64,000 nucleotides of DNA from a bacterium. Its GTDB lineage: Bacteria > Zhuqueibacterota > Zhuqueibacteria > Residuimicrobiales > Residuimicrobiaceae. A model generated the notes under the pieces. That model made no database searches, was not told where the DNA came from, and was given only the letters and a program-made list of their open reading frames with translations. The position numbers and the translations under genes are program-made. The stretch lies in contig JAKPUX010000074.1 of the NCBI GenBank assembly GCA_029554865.1, positions 1 through 64,000 on the forward strand. The letters run 5' to 3'. Of this stretch, positions 27,242 to 35,808 are shown piece by piece (positions within the stretch are counted from its first letter, which is position 1; each line of letters starts with the position of its first letter).

Positions 27242-28296
27242 TCCTGCCCGTGCTTGAAAAGGCCCCCGCCGCCCTCAGCCACGCCTGGCATAAAAGACCC
27301 CTCAACTCCAGCACCGAGGTGCGCCTGACCCGGCTCTGCACCCAGCGCTGCCGACAATGCCAGGTCTATGAACGCACGACCGAACCAGCGAGCATGGATA
27401 TCCATATGTTCCGCCATATCGCCCGGGAACTCTCCCGGTATGGCGCCTATATCGGCTTCATCTCCGGCGGCGAAGCCACCATGGTCCACGACCTGCCGCA
27501 AATTCTCCTCGAGTCCAGGAAAACCTTCCCCGTCGCCACCACCCTGGTAACCGGCCTCTACAACAAGAGCGAACTGATCCGCGACATCGCACAGATCTGC
27601 CTCGACAATCAGATCAACATTCAGACCTCCCTCGACGGCTTCGGCGAGACCGGCGACCTCCTGCGCGGGGCCAAAGATTTCAGCGCCACTGTGCTGCGCC
27701 ACATGGAGATGATCTCCGCCATGCGCAGCAGCTCCCGCTCCCTGCTCTACTGCAATATCGTTCTCAGCCGACTCAACCTGCCACAGGTTCCCGAGCTGAT
27801 CGCAGCAGCCAGGGCTATAGGCTGGAAAGCCACCATCGGGCTTTATCACCATCTCACCGAAACCACCCGCGAGGACGACAACCTTTCCGTCCGGCCGGGC
27901 GAGGATCTCGACAAACTGGTCGCCTTCCTCGATAACAATCCCGACATCCTCAACCTGAATGCCTGGATCCGCGGCATCGCCCCCTTCATCAGCCGCGGCG
28001 AAACCACTCCGTGCCCTTTTGTGGCCTCGCGCTTCCTCTCCAGCCGGACAACAATCATGGAAAATGGCGATCTTCACCTCTGCTGGGGCGGACCGGTCGG
28101 CAACCTATTCACCCACTCGATGAAGGAGATTTTTTCCGGTGACGCCTACCGCCAGCGCCTGGAGGAGTACCAAAACTGCCGCGGCTGCTGGACCACCTGT
28201 TACACCCAACGCTATCTGCTCGTCCATCCACGCTCCCTGGGCGAAGCCCTCAACAACAGCCGCAAGATCGTCCGCATGCAGAGGAGGCGCGGGTGA
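27238..28296 (+). CDS. Radical SAM protein, second of three
   Basis: The 352-residue product has the cluster motif CTQRCRQC (Cys34, 38, 41), then YIGFISGGEATMVHDLP and IQTSLDGFGETGDLL, typical of the radical SAM barrel. The C-terminal part carries CPF, DLHLCWGGPVGN and NCRGCWTTC, fitting an auxiliary Fe-S cluster of SPASM or twitch type. ATG 27238 is chosen because it overlaps the preceding stop (ATGA); the in-frame ATG at 27208 lies inside that gene. Substrate unknown. Confidence 0.84.
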   Translation: MILPVLEKAPAALSHAWHKRPLNSSTEVRLTRLCTQRCRQCQVYERTTEPASMDIHMFRHIARELSRYGAYIGFISGGEATMVHDLPQILLESRKTFPVATTLVTGLYNKSELIRDIAQICLDNQINIQTSLDGFGETGDLLRGAKDFSATVLRHMEMISAMRSSSRSLLYCNIVLSRLNLPQVPELIAAARAIGWKATIGLYHHLTETTREDDNLSVRPGEDLDKLVAFLDNNPDILNLNAWIRGIAPFISRGETTPCPFVASRFLSSRTTIMENGDLHLCWGGPVGNLFTHSMKEIFSGDAYRQRLEEYQNCRGCWTTCYTQRYLLVHPRSLGEALNNSRKIVRMQRRRG

Positions 28297-29123
28297 AAAA
28301 ACGACTCTTCCAGGCCACATTCCCGGCCCTCCGGCGGCTGTTGGCAGGCTCAGCTCTTCTGCTGGGGCTCATCCAGCCTGGATCCCCCAACCCCCTCTGC
28401 GCCCAGGAGAACAGCACCGCCGGGCCCCTCGTTTTTGACGAAACCGCGGAATACTCACTCGCGTTTAAAGGATTGGGCGCCGCACAGGCCTCCATTCGCT
28501 TTTTCCCGGGGACTCCACAGCGTATCGAAGCCCGGATCGATACCCGGGGCCTGACCAGCCTGATCTTTTCGGTGCACAACACCTACCAGAGCCACATCGA
28601 CCCGTCATCCGGGCTGCCTATAGTCGTGGAAAAAAATATCGCCCAAAGCAATATCCGCCAGCAGCTCTCCATCCGTTATGACCGGCCGGACAATACCGCG
28701 GAGAGCAGCACCCCCGCTTCCTGGTCCATTCTGCCGGGCGCGATGGACCTCTTCACCATGCTCTTCCAGCTGCGCAGGATGTCGCTCCCTCCGGGCGCAA
28801 AGGTCGCCTTCCCACTCGATATCGAAAGCCAGGCCTGGCTCGCATCCGGCCAGGTGGAAAAGGGCGGAGAGATGGAGAGCCCCTGCGGCCGGCTCGAGAC
28901 CCGCAGGATAACCCTCCTTTTCAGCCGCATGGACCAGGGTTCCCCCCGCGCCTGGAAAACCGATCTGCTCACCAACCGCATCGCCCGTCCGGACGGCATG
29001 CTGACCCTGTTTCTCGGCCCACCACCTGAACAGATCCCCCTGCTCATCCAGTTCGGCCCGCCGGGCCAACAGGTGAGCATGCGCATGAAAAACTACACCA
29101 GGGGGAATCGCTCTTGCCCGTGA
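28293..29123 (+). CDS. DUF3108-type exported protein
   Basis: The 276-residue product starts at GTG 28293, preceded by AGGAGGCG and overlapping the radical SAM stop (GTGA). It has an N-terminal hydrophobic export signal (to about residue 38, PLCAQE) and then the DUF3108-like beta pattern: a short AEYSLAFKGLGAAQASIRF opening, FSVHNTYQSHID, SIRYDRPDN. DUF3108 proteins are periplasmic and of unknown function. Here it would act outside the inner membrane on the locus product. The next gene overlaps its end by 10 bases. Confidence 0.72.
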   Translation: MKKRLFQATFPALRRLLAGSALLLGLIQPGSPNPLCAQENSTAGPLVFDETAEYSLAFKGLGAAQASIRFFPGTPQRIEARIDTRGLTSLIFSVHNTYQSHIDPSSGLPIVVEKNIAQSNIRQQLSIRYDRPDNTAESSTPASWSILPGAMDLFTMLFQLRRMSLPPGAKVAFPLDIESQAWLASGQVEKGGEMESPCGRLETRRITLLFSRMDQGSPRAWKTDLLTNRIARPDGMLTLFLGPPPEQIPLLIQFGPPGQQVSMRMKNYTRGNRSCP

Positions 29124-30253
29124 TCATCCTCTTCACAGGCGGACTCTATGCCCTCCTCATCGCCCTCCTGTATCGCCATCTCAGGTGCCTCTTCGCTGAG
29201 GAGCGACGCCCGCTGCAGGACGAGCCTATGGTCAGCGTGATCATCGCCATCCGCAATGAAGCCCCCCATCTCATCGACTGCCTGGAATCCCTGGCCGCCC
29301 TCGACTACCCCCGCGACAGGCTCGAAATCATCCTCATCGATGACGGCTCCAGCGACGGCTCCGCAGAACTGCTGCACGATTTTCACGACCGCCACCCCTG
29401 GGTGCAGGCCATTCGTCTCGAGGGTGACGCAAAACAGCTCCCGGGCAAGGCGGGCGCGGTCTACCGGGGCATAACCGGCAGCCGGGGGGAGATCATCGCC
29501 ATGACCGACGCTGACTGCCGCGTCCCCCCCGGATGGATCCGCCATCTCCTCGCCGCCTTTGATGACGGGGTCGGTCTGGTCGGGGGATTCACCTTCCTCG
29601 AGTCCACGGCCCGGAAACGCACGTGCTTTGAGGCCGTCCAGGCCCTCGACTGGCTTTTTCTGCTCGGCATTGCGGCGGCAGCCATTAAGATGGGCAAACC
29701 CCTGACCTGGATGGGTAACAACATGGCCTTCCGCCGCCGCGCCTATGAGGATGTCGGCGGATACCCCGCCCTTGGCCACAACCTCATCGAGGATTTCGCC
29801 CTGCTTAACGCGATCTCACGAGAGACCGAATGGAAGGTGCGCATCACCCCGTCAAACCAGGCCGCCGTCCTCAGCCTTCCGGTCGGCTCGCTCTCTGCGC
29901 TCTATAATCAGCGCCGCCGCTGGGCCCTGGGCATTCGCCAGGTGCGCCCCTTCGGCAAACTCCTGCTGGTGACCAGCTTCCTCGCCCATCTCGGGGCAAC
30001 CGCCGGATTGATCTGCTGCCGGCCAGCCGCCCTGGCCACCCTCGTACTGCTGCTGGCCGGCGACCTGGCCGTCTGCCGGAAAATGAGCAGTACGACCGCC
30101 AACACCCCTCTTTTACGCCATCTTCCTGCATTTGAACTCTTGTATTTCAGCTATACCCTGTTCCTGCCGCTGCTGATCCTTTTCGATCGCCGCATCCGCT
30201 GGAAGGATCAAAACTTCCCGGCGCACGCAAAGAAAAACCGCGGCACAGCCTAA
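29114..30253 (+). CDS. Membrane GT2 glycosyltransferase, fifth paralog
   Basis: The 379-residue product starts at TTG 29114, inside the DUF3108 gene, with a GGGG ribosome-like stretch upstream. GT-A motifs are DDGSSD, MTDADC, LIEDFALL (EDF in place of GDDD) and YNQRRRWALG. The C-terminal helices and the ending RRIRWKDQ match the other four copies. The EDF form is the one usual in cellulose-synthase-like and N-acetylglucosaminyltransferase enzymes, so this copy may be the catalytic type closest to those. Confidence 0.84.
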   Translation: MPVIILFTGGLYALLIALLYRHLRCLFAEERRPLQDEPMVSVIIAIRNEAPHLIDCLESLAALDYPRDRLEIILIDDGSSDGSAELLHDFHDRHPWVQAIRLEGDAKQLPGKAGAVYRGITGSRGEIIAMTDADCRVPPGWIRHLLAAFDDGVGLVGGFTFLESTARKRTCFEAVQALDWLFLLGIAAAAIKMGKPLTWMGNNMAFRRRAYEDVGGYPALGHNLIEDFALLNAISRETEWKVRITPSNQAAVLSLPVGSLSALYNQRRRWALGIRQVRPFGKLLLVTSFLAHLGATAGLICCRPAALATLVLLLAGDLAVCRKMSSTTANTPLLRHLPAFELLYFSYTLFLPLLILFDRRIRWKDQNFPAHAKKNRGTA

Positions 30254-30266
30254 TTCCCGAGGCCCC

Positions 30267-31319
30267 ATGTCCTGGATCCCTCCCCTCCTCCTCCATTATT
30301 ACATCACGGAACGCTGCAACAGCCGCTGCAGCTTTTGTGATATCTGGCGGCAGCCGGCCGGCCCTGACGCCCTGCTGGAGGATGTGGAAAGAAACCTGCA
30401 TGACGCAGCCCGGCTGGGCCTGCGCTTTGTCGATTTCACCGGTGGGGAACCCCTGCTTCATGCGGACTTGCCGCGCATGCTCCGCCGCGCCCGTTCGGAG
30501 GGCCTGCGCACGACCCTGACCACCAATGCCATGCTCTATCCCGACCGCGCCGCCGAGCTGGTGGGAAACGTCGATTTTCTCCACTTCTCGCTCGATGCTT
30601 CCACCGCCGCCGACCACGACCGCCTGCGCGGGCGCCCGCTCTTTGACCGGGTCATGGCGAGTATAGACCTGGCCAGGCAGCTTGGAGAAAAGCCCGATCT
30701 CCTCTTCACTGCCCTTCCTGACAATCTCCATCACCTTCCCGGGCTGGCTGAATTCTGCCGGCGCCTCGGCCTGGTCTTGATTGTCAATCCGGTCTTCTCG
30801 CACCGTGAGAAACGGGAATTAAATCCTGAAGATCTGGCGTTTATAGATCAGTTCGCCCGCCGCCCGTTTGTCTACGTCAACCGCGCCTTTCACCTCCTGC
30901 GCAAAAGGGGAGGCAACAGCATCGTACAGCCCCGCTGCCGTGTCGTCGACAGCGTTGTCGTGATCTCTCCGCAGAACCAGCTGATTCTCCCCTGCTACCA
31001 TCACGAGCAGGCCCGCATCAGCCTTGTAGAGGGACTCGCAGCCTGCTGGCACAGCGCGGCGGTGAACGAACTGCGCGCGCAGCAGGGCCGATGGCCCGCC
31101 TGCGCGGGATGCACCCTGAATTGCTATTTCGATCCCTCTTTCGCATGCCGGATCGATGCCCTGTTCATGCACAGTATGGCGGCCAAAATCAAGTACGCCC
31201 GGGACAAATATGTGCGCGCCCCTCTGATGCGCACCCTCTCCCGAACCGACCCCCGGCCGGCAGCCGGGATCATGGCCAGCTTAAGCAAGCCGGACGACAG
31301 CCCTGCGGAGGCCCGATGA
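30267..31319 (+). CDS. Radical SAM protein, third of three
   Basis: The 350-residue product has CNSRCSFC (Cys17, 21, 24) almost at the N-terminus, then FTGGEPLLHADLPRML, TTNAMLYPDR and LHFSLDASTAADHDRLRG, giving a clear radical SAM barrel. The C-terminal region has CRVVDSVVV, LILPCYHHE and CAGCTLNCYFDPSFAC, enough cysteines for an auxiliary Fe-S cluster. It begins 13 bases after the fifth glycosyltransferase and overlaps the PHP gene by four bases. Substrate unknown. Confidence 0.84.
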   Translation: MSWIPPLLLHYYITERCNSRCSFCDIWRQPAGPDALLEDVERNLHDAARLGLRFVDFTGGEPLLHADLPRMLRRARSEGLRTTLTTNAMLYPDRAAELVGNVDFLHFSLDASTAADHDRLRGRPLFDRVMASIDLARQLGEKPDLLFTALPDNLHHLPGLAEFCRRLGLVLIVNPVFSHREKRELNPEDLAFIDQFARRPFVYVNRAFHLLRKRGGNSIVQPRCRVVDSVVVISPQNQLILPCYHHEQARISLVEGLAACWHSAAVNELRAQQGRWPACAGCTLNCYFDPSFACRIDALFMHSMAAKIKYARDKYVRAPLMRTLSRTDPRPAAGIMASLSKPDDSPAEAR

Positions 31320-32953
31320 TCGCATCCGGTTTCTCAGCCCCCCCTATGCCCGCCCTCCTGTTGATCGGCTTTTTCCTCTATGTCGAGACCCATTTCCGCA
31401 TCGGCCGGCTGCCCAGCCGCTACTTCCGCCGCCAGCCCGAAATCCTCTTCGATATTCCCCACCGCGTCGCTCCCGGCGCCGACCTGCCTCTGCTTCTCAT
31501 CATCAAGGACGCGGACCGCTATCCCGTCGAGCTCAACGACATCAGTGTAGATATCAAGCAGGAGGGGAAGATCCTCTCCACCACCCGGCTGCCTCTCGGA
31601 GATGAAAGGGTGGATCAACCCCTCTGGTGGCGCCGCTTTCCCCTGATTGTCCGCGGCTTCGAGGGTGAGGTTACCGTCGAACCGATGCTGACTGGCCGCT
31701 GCAGCGGCCGTGCCCTCGAGGTGCGCGTCGACAACTATCCCACACTCAGCCATGCACCCCTGAACTGCCGCCTGGACCGGGATCAGCTGCCGGGCGCGGA
31801 GCGCTGGTTGTATGGCGACCTGCACTATCACAGCCACCTCACCTCCGATCAGGTGGAATTCGGCGCCCCACCCGCGGCAGCCGCAGCCATGGCCGCGGCG
31901 ATGGGCCTCGATTTCTTCGCCGTCACCGATCACAGCTACGATCTCGATGACCGCTGGGATGACTATCTCCACAACGATGAGGAACTCGCCAAGTGGAAGT
32001 GGCTGCAGGATTTCGTCCGGGAGTGGAACGGCGGGGGCAGGCATCCCCTCATCATTCCCGGCGAGGAGCTCTCGGCGGGGAACAGCCGCGGAGGCAATGT
32101 CCACTTTCTCCTTTATAATGAGCCGTCGTTCTTCCCGGGCTGGGGGGACTCGGCAGAAAAATGGCTGCAGACCAAACCGCAGTGGACCATCAGGAAGGTT
32201 CTGGACCAGCTCTCTCCACAGGCGCTGGCCTTTGCCGGCCATGCAGAGTCGGCTCCGCCCCGCCTGCAGCGCCTCTTCCTCGGCCGCGACCACTGGCGCG
32301 CCGCCGACTATGAACACCCCCGCCTCGATGGCGTGCAGATGTGGAACCGCCTCCGCGATCCCGCCTTCAGCCGCGGCCTGGCCGCCTGGCAGAAACTTCT
32401 CCTCGCCGGCCGCCGCCCGGTCCTGATCGGGGGCAATGACGCCCATGGCGACTTTGGCCGCTGGCGCCAGATCTCGCTCCCCTTTGTCTCGCTGAAGGAG
32501 AAAGAGGAACACCTCTTCGGCCAGGTGCGCACCGGCATCATCCGCCCCGCCGGTACAGCCACCCTGCCAGACCTCCTGCACTCCCTGCGCGCCGGCCGCT
32601 GCCTGGTCACCAGCGGCCCCTCCCTCTGGCTCGAACTGATTACTGAGACCGGTCCCCCCTGCACCCCGGGCGATACCTGTACCGGCGCGCCCCGTAAGCT
32701 GCACATCGCAGCCGATTCCACCCCCGCCTTCGGCCCCCTCGCCAGGGTCACCCTCTGCATCGGCGATCTGCAGCGCAAAAAAGAAACCCGCAGGCCTCTT
32801 CCCATCGGACCTGCGGGTTCCATGAACCTGACGCTGGATGAGCCCGCCCGGGAACTCCCCGGACAGGGCTATCTGCGGCTGGAGGTGAGCAGCGATCGCG
32901 AGGGCACCCCCTTCCACTGCTTCTCCAATCCTATCTATCTGGCCTGGCGCTGA
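31316..32953 (+). CDS. Membrane-anchored PHP-domain metallohydrolase (CehA/McbA-like)
   Basis: The 545-residue product has an N-terminal hydrophobic segment (about 10-24), a beta-rich domain (about 40-155) and a PHP domain with metal ligands in LYGDLHYHSHLTSD (Asp168, His170, His172), FAVTDHSYD, IPGEELSAG, FAGHAES and GGNDAHGD, followed by another beta-rich tail. PHP domains hydrolyse phosphoesters or other esters with two or three metals. The anchor suggests an extracytoplasmic enzyme acting on the locus product, though topology is not certain. ATG 31316 overlaps the preceding stop (ATGA). The 3' end contains, on the opposite strand, a terminator for the convergent operon. Confidence 0.78.
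   Translation: MIASGFSAPPMPALLLIGFFLYVETHFRIGRLPSRYFRRQPEILFDIPHRVAPGADLPLLLIIKDADRYPVELNDISVDIKQEGKILSTTRLPLGDERVDQPLWWRRFPLIVRGFEGEVTVEPMLTGRCSGRALEVRVDNYPTLSHAPLNCRLDRDQLPGAERWLYGDLHYHSHLTSDQVEFGAPPAAAAAMAAAMGLDFFAVTDHSYDLDDRWDDYLHNDEELAKWKWLQDFVREWNGGGRHPLIIPGEELSAGNSRGGNVHFLLYNEPSFFPGWGDSAEKWLQTKPQWTIRKVLDQLSPQALAFAGHAESAPPRLQRLFLGRDHWRAADYEHPRLDGVQMWNRLRDPAFSRGLAAWQKLLLAGRRPVLIGGNDAHGDFGRWRQISLPFVSLKEKEEHLFGQVRTGIIRPAGTATLPDLLHSLRAGRCLVTSGPSLWLELITETGPPCTPGDTCTGAPRKLHIAADSTPAFGPLARVTLCIGDLQRKKETRRPLPIGPAGSMNLTLDEPARELPGQGYLRLEVSSDREGTPFHCFSNPIYLAWR
32777..32819 (-). terminator. Strong intrinsic terminator of the smc-to-R3H operon, inside the PHP gene
   Basis: On the minus strand AACCCGCAGG (32819-32810), a 15-base loop and CCTGCGGGTT (32794-32785) form a perfect 10-bp GC-rich stem directly followed by TCTTTTTT (32784-32777). 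This is a textbook intrinsic terminator for transcription leftwards, 150 bases beyond the R3H stop and inside the last fifth of the convergent PHP coding region. Confidence 0.8.
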
Positions 32954-32970
32954 TCCGCGCCGTCCCCTCC

Positions 32971-33462
32971 TTATATCAGCTTGATCTTTTTGATCATCTT
33001 TTTCAGACTGCGGCCGTAAAGTTCCGGTTCCACCTCGACATGGCGCTCCGCCCCTTCACCATGGCTCGCGCTCTTGACGGACTCATTGGTCTTCAAGGCC
33101 TCATGAATGACAAAGCGCTCATAGCTGCTCATCGGCGGCAAGGCCACCTTCTTGCCCGTCTGGATCGCCTCCGCCGCGCTTTTTTCCGCCAGGCGGCGAA
33201 GATTGCCGACCGGATAGACGCGCAGATCAAATTCGTTCTCGGCGAGCTTGTAGGTCTTGGTGGCATACTCCAGCCTGCGGTCGAAATGACGATGCACCTG
33301 GCGCCGCTCGTTGGTATCCAGATTCAACAGGCTGACCGGCGCCAGTGAATCCACCAGGTCATCCTCCGCCTGCTTGATCAACTGCAAAATCTTCTCACTG
33401 ACCTCCTCGCGAGGACGATCCTCTCGGTGATCTCTTCTTCCTCTTCTCTCTCGTCTCTCCAT
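32971..33462 (-). CDS. R3H-domain RNA-binding protein (Jag/KhpB-like without KH domain)
   Basis: The 163-residue product has a very basic/acidic N-terminus (MERRERRGRRDHREDRPREE), a helical middle and a C-terminal R3H domain: PPMSSYERFVIHEAL with the Arg116-x3-His120 signature, then SVKSASHGEGAERHVEV. R3H domains bind single-stranded nucleic acid; in Jag/KhpB they act with a KH domain in RNA binding linked to cell elongation. Here no KH domain is seen. As last gene of an operon with rodZ and mpl, a link to envelope growth is suggested but not shown. Confidence 0.82.
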   Translation of the reverse strand: MERRERRGRRDHREDRPREEVSEKILQLIKQAEDDLVDSLAPVSLLNLDTNERRQVHRHFDRRLEYATKTYKLAENEFDLRVYPVGNLRRLAEKSAAEAIQTGKKVALPPMSSYERFVIHEALKTNESVKSASHGEGAERHVEVEPELYGRSLKKMIKKIKLI

Positions 33463-33500
33463 CTCTGCAACCTCACTTTATTGTAAAGACTCCCATGATG

Positions 33501-34913
33501 TCACTTTTTCTTCAAGCCTTTCAGCAGCCGGTCATGGATCCCCCCGAAAGGCCCGTTGCTGAAAGAGATCACTACGTCCCCCGGCCGTAGATGGGCCAGC
33601 AGATAGCCGACCATCTCATCGACAGAGGAGACCGCAAGGGCCTCGCGGCCTCGCCGGCGCAGATCATCCGCCAGCATCTCCGTCGAAAAAAGCTGCCCGG
33701 CCGGGGCTTTGTCCGGCCGGTCGACCGGGGCGATGAGGGCGGCATCCGCCTTGGCAAAGGCTTCGGCCATCTCTTTCTGGAAAACCGAACGCCGCGTCGT
33801 CGCCGAGCGCGGTTCGAAAAGAGCCCAGATGCGCGCCCCGGCATGGCGCTGGCGGAATCCCTGCAGGGTCTCCTGTATGGCGGTCGGGTGATGGCCGAAA
33901 TCATCATAGATGGCAACACCACCCTCACTGCCCTTTAATTCCAGCCGGCGGCGGATGCCGGTGAAGGCGGCCAGGGCGGAGCGGATGGAACCAAAATCGA
34001 TGCCCGCATTCCGCGCGACCGCGACTGCTGCCAGCACATTGCGTACGTTGTGTTCACCCGCAAGCGCAACCTCCACCTCGCCCAAAAGCTCCCCAGCATG
34101 GACGATGCCAAAACTCAATCCCTTTTCGGTCACCCGCACCGCCTGCGGCTGCCAGAGCGCATCAGCCGCAAATCCAAAGCTCTCCACCGGACAGAAGGCG
34201 CGTGCGCTGACACCCCGCACAGTCTCATAGTCGGCGCAGCTGACCAGCAGCCCACTGCGCGGGATGAGATTGACGAAACGGCGAAAGGCGACAATGATCT
34301 CATCCACGCTGTTGTAGATGTCGGCGTGGTCGAATTCAATGTTGTTGATCACCCCCACCTCGGGCATGTAACGCAAAAATTTGGCGGCCTTGTCAAAATA
34401 GGCCGAGTCATACTCATCGCCCTCGAGGATGATCTCCTCTCCGGAGCCGCTCTGGAAGCCGCGGCCAAAGTTATTGGGGATGCCCCCGACAAGGAAACTC
34501 GGATCCCGGCCGGCGCTCTGAAATATCCAGGCGATAAGTGCAGTCGTAGTGGTCTTGCCGTGGGTGCCGGTGACCACCACCGACCGATGCCCGCGGATGC
34601 AGAATTCGCGCAGGGCATCGGGAAGCGAGATGTAGGGGATGCGGCGGTCAAGGATCTCCTCGATCTCAGCGTTGCCGCGGGAAATGGCGTTGCCGACCAC
34701 CACCAGATCCGGCGCCGACTCCAGATGAGCCGGGTCAAATCCGCTAAAAACCTCGATCTCCTGCTCCGCGAGAAAATCGCTCATCGGCGGATAGATGCCG
34801 CTGTCCGAGCCGCTGACCTGGTAGCCCTTGTGTTTGAGCATCGCCGCCAGGCTGGCCATGGCCGTGCCGCAGATGGCAAGAAAATAGATCCGTTTGGGCT
34901 CTGGAAGAACCAT
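33501..34913 (-). CDS. mpl: UDP-N-acetylmuramate:tripeptide ligase, murein recycling
   Basis: Attaches recycled L-Ala-gamma-D-Glu-meso-DAP to UDP-MurNAc in the cytoplasm. The 470-residue product has the Mur-ligase order: N-terminal Rossmann-like domain (FLAICGTAMASLAAML), ATP loop VVVTGTHGKTTTTALIAW, NNIEFDHADIYNS, GEHNVRNVLAAVAVA and the Mpl-type YDDFGHHPTAIQETL. These favour Mpl over MurC. GGAG lies five bases before ATG 34913; GTG 34916 is the alternative. It follows rodZ after 13 bases. Confidence 0.92.
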   Translation of the reverse strand: MVLPEPKRIYFLAICGTAMASLAAMLKHKGYQVSGSDSGIYPPMSDFLAEQEIEVFSGFDPAHLESAPDLVVVGNAISRGNAEIEEILDRRIPYISLPDALREFCIRGHRSVVVTGTHGKTTTTALIAWIFQSAGRDPSFLVGGIPNNFGRGFQSGSGEEIILEGDEYDSAYFDKAAKFLRYMPEVGVINNIEFDHADIYNSVDEIIVAFRRFVNLIPRSGLLVSCADYETVRGVSARAFCPVESFGFAADALWQPQAVRVTEKGLSFGIVHAGELLGEVEVALAGEHNVRNVLAAVAVARNAGIDFGSIRSALAAFTGIRRRLELKGSEGGVAIYDDFGHHPTAIQETLQGFRQRHAGARIWALFEPRSATTRRSVFQKEMAEAFAKADAALIAPVDRPDKAPAGQLFSTEMLADDLRRRGREALAVSSVDEMVGYLLAHLRPGDVVISFSNGPFGGIHDRLLKGLKKK

Positions 34914-34926
34914 CACTGCTCCGGGG

Positions 34927-35808
34927 TCAGGGATTCATCTGCGTCAATCGCGACGGGGCCTGGGCAGGATCGAGCGGCGCAATGCCCTCCTTGGTCACGG
35001 CGATCGTGACGACCTGCCCCTTCTCCCCCGTCAATCCCAGATCCTGGCCGTCGAGGATCAAACGGATGCCGCCCGCATTGCCGATCTTGAGATAAAAGCG
35101 CTCCGGGCTCAACCACGACCGGCTCAAGCCCTCGGTGAAGACCCCCTCCTCCACCAGACTGTCCTGATAGACAATGCGCACCCAGGCGGTCTCCTCCGCC
35201 CGCAGGGTGAGGGAGAGCTGCGTGACCGCCGTGCTGTCCACCCTGTTGTCTCCGGTGAAAGGCACGAGCGGGACATCCCGCAGGGAACCGCTCTCCTGCA
35301 CCGGTTCTACAACGGCGATCCCCGAGTCCATCGCGCTCGGCTCCACATTGGGCTTGCGGCCAAAGAAGAAGTAGAGGGCGGCAAGAAGGGCGATGAGCAT
35401 GATTCCCAGGGTAAAGGGACTTTTAAACCAGTCCATGTCCGCCCGTTTCTTGTCCCCGGATTCGTCGGGCGTGGGCTCAAACTGAGCTCGGGGCTTGTAG
35501 GCGGGCCTCTCCGCAGCGGGTTCAACCCCGGCCTCTGCGGCCTGAGCGCTGGAGGCAGCGGCGAGTCGTCCGGCCTCATCCGAGAACCGCCGCATCATCA
35601 CCTCGGGATCGAGGCCGATCTCGGTCGAGACCGACCGGATGAAGGCCCGAACATAGACAGGGGGTAGAAACGCAAAATCCCCCTGCTCCATTTTTTCAAA
35701 GAAAGCTTCCGTTATTTTGGTCCGCGCCGCCAGTTGCGCGATGGAGAGCTCTTTCTCCTGCCGCTGCCGGGCAAGCTCCTCACCCAGGTTTTTAAAAACT
35801 TCATTCAT
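34927..35808 (-). CDS. rodZ: RodZ-like cytoskeletal membrane protein
   Basis: The 293-residue product has an N-terminal Xre-type helix-turn-helix (residues 1-75, LSIAQLAARTKITEAFFEKM, FLPPVYVRAFIRSV), an acidic/proline linker, one membrane helix (about 131-150) and a periplasmic DUF4115-like domain (about 195-270). RodZ connects MreB to the wall-elongation machinery. ATG 35808 is used because AAGAG lies seven bases before it; ATG 35814 is an alternative. It overlaps the maf stop. Confidence 0.86.
   Translation of the reverse strand: MNEVFKNLGEELARQRQEKELSIAQLAARTKITEAFFEKMEQGDFAFLPPVYVRAFIRSVSTEIGLDPEVMMRRFSDEAGRLAAASSAQAAEAGVEPAAERPAYKPRAQFEPTPDESGDKKRADMDWFKSPFTLGIMLIALLAALYFFFGRKPNVEPSAMDSGIAVVEPVQESGSLRDVPLVPFTGDNRVDSTAVTQLSLTLRAEETAWVRIVYQDSLVEEGVFTEGLSRSWLSPERFYLKIGNAGGIRLILDGQDLGLTGEKGQVVTIAVTKEGIAPLDPAQAPSRLTQMNP

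Noticed and set aside
31334..32917. A 527-codon minus-strand frame opposite the PHP gene
   Set aside because: No recognisable motif, while the plus strand has all PHP metal motifs.
18235..32953. Hopanoid-type hpnH/I/J cluster
   Set aside because: No squalene cyclase, no B12-binding radical SAM domain and no HpnK-like deacetylase; the radical SAM proteins here look SPASM-like instead.
18235..32953. RiPP biosynthesis cluster built on the three radical SAM proteins
   Set aside because: I see no short precursor-peptide gene or RRE-like domain in the locus, and glycosyltransferases dominate it.
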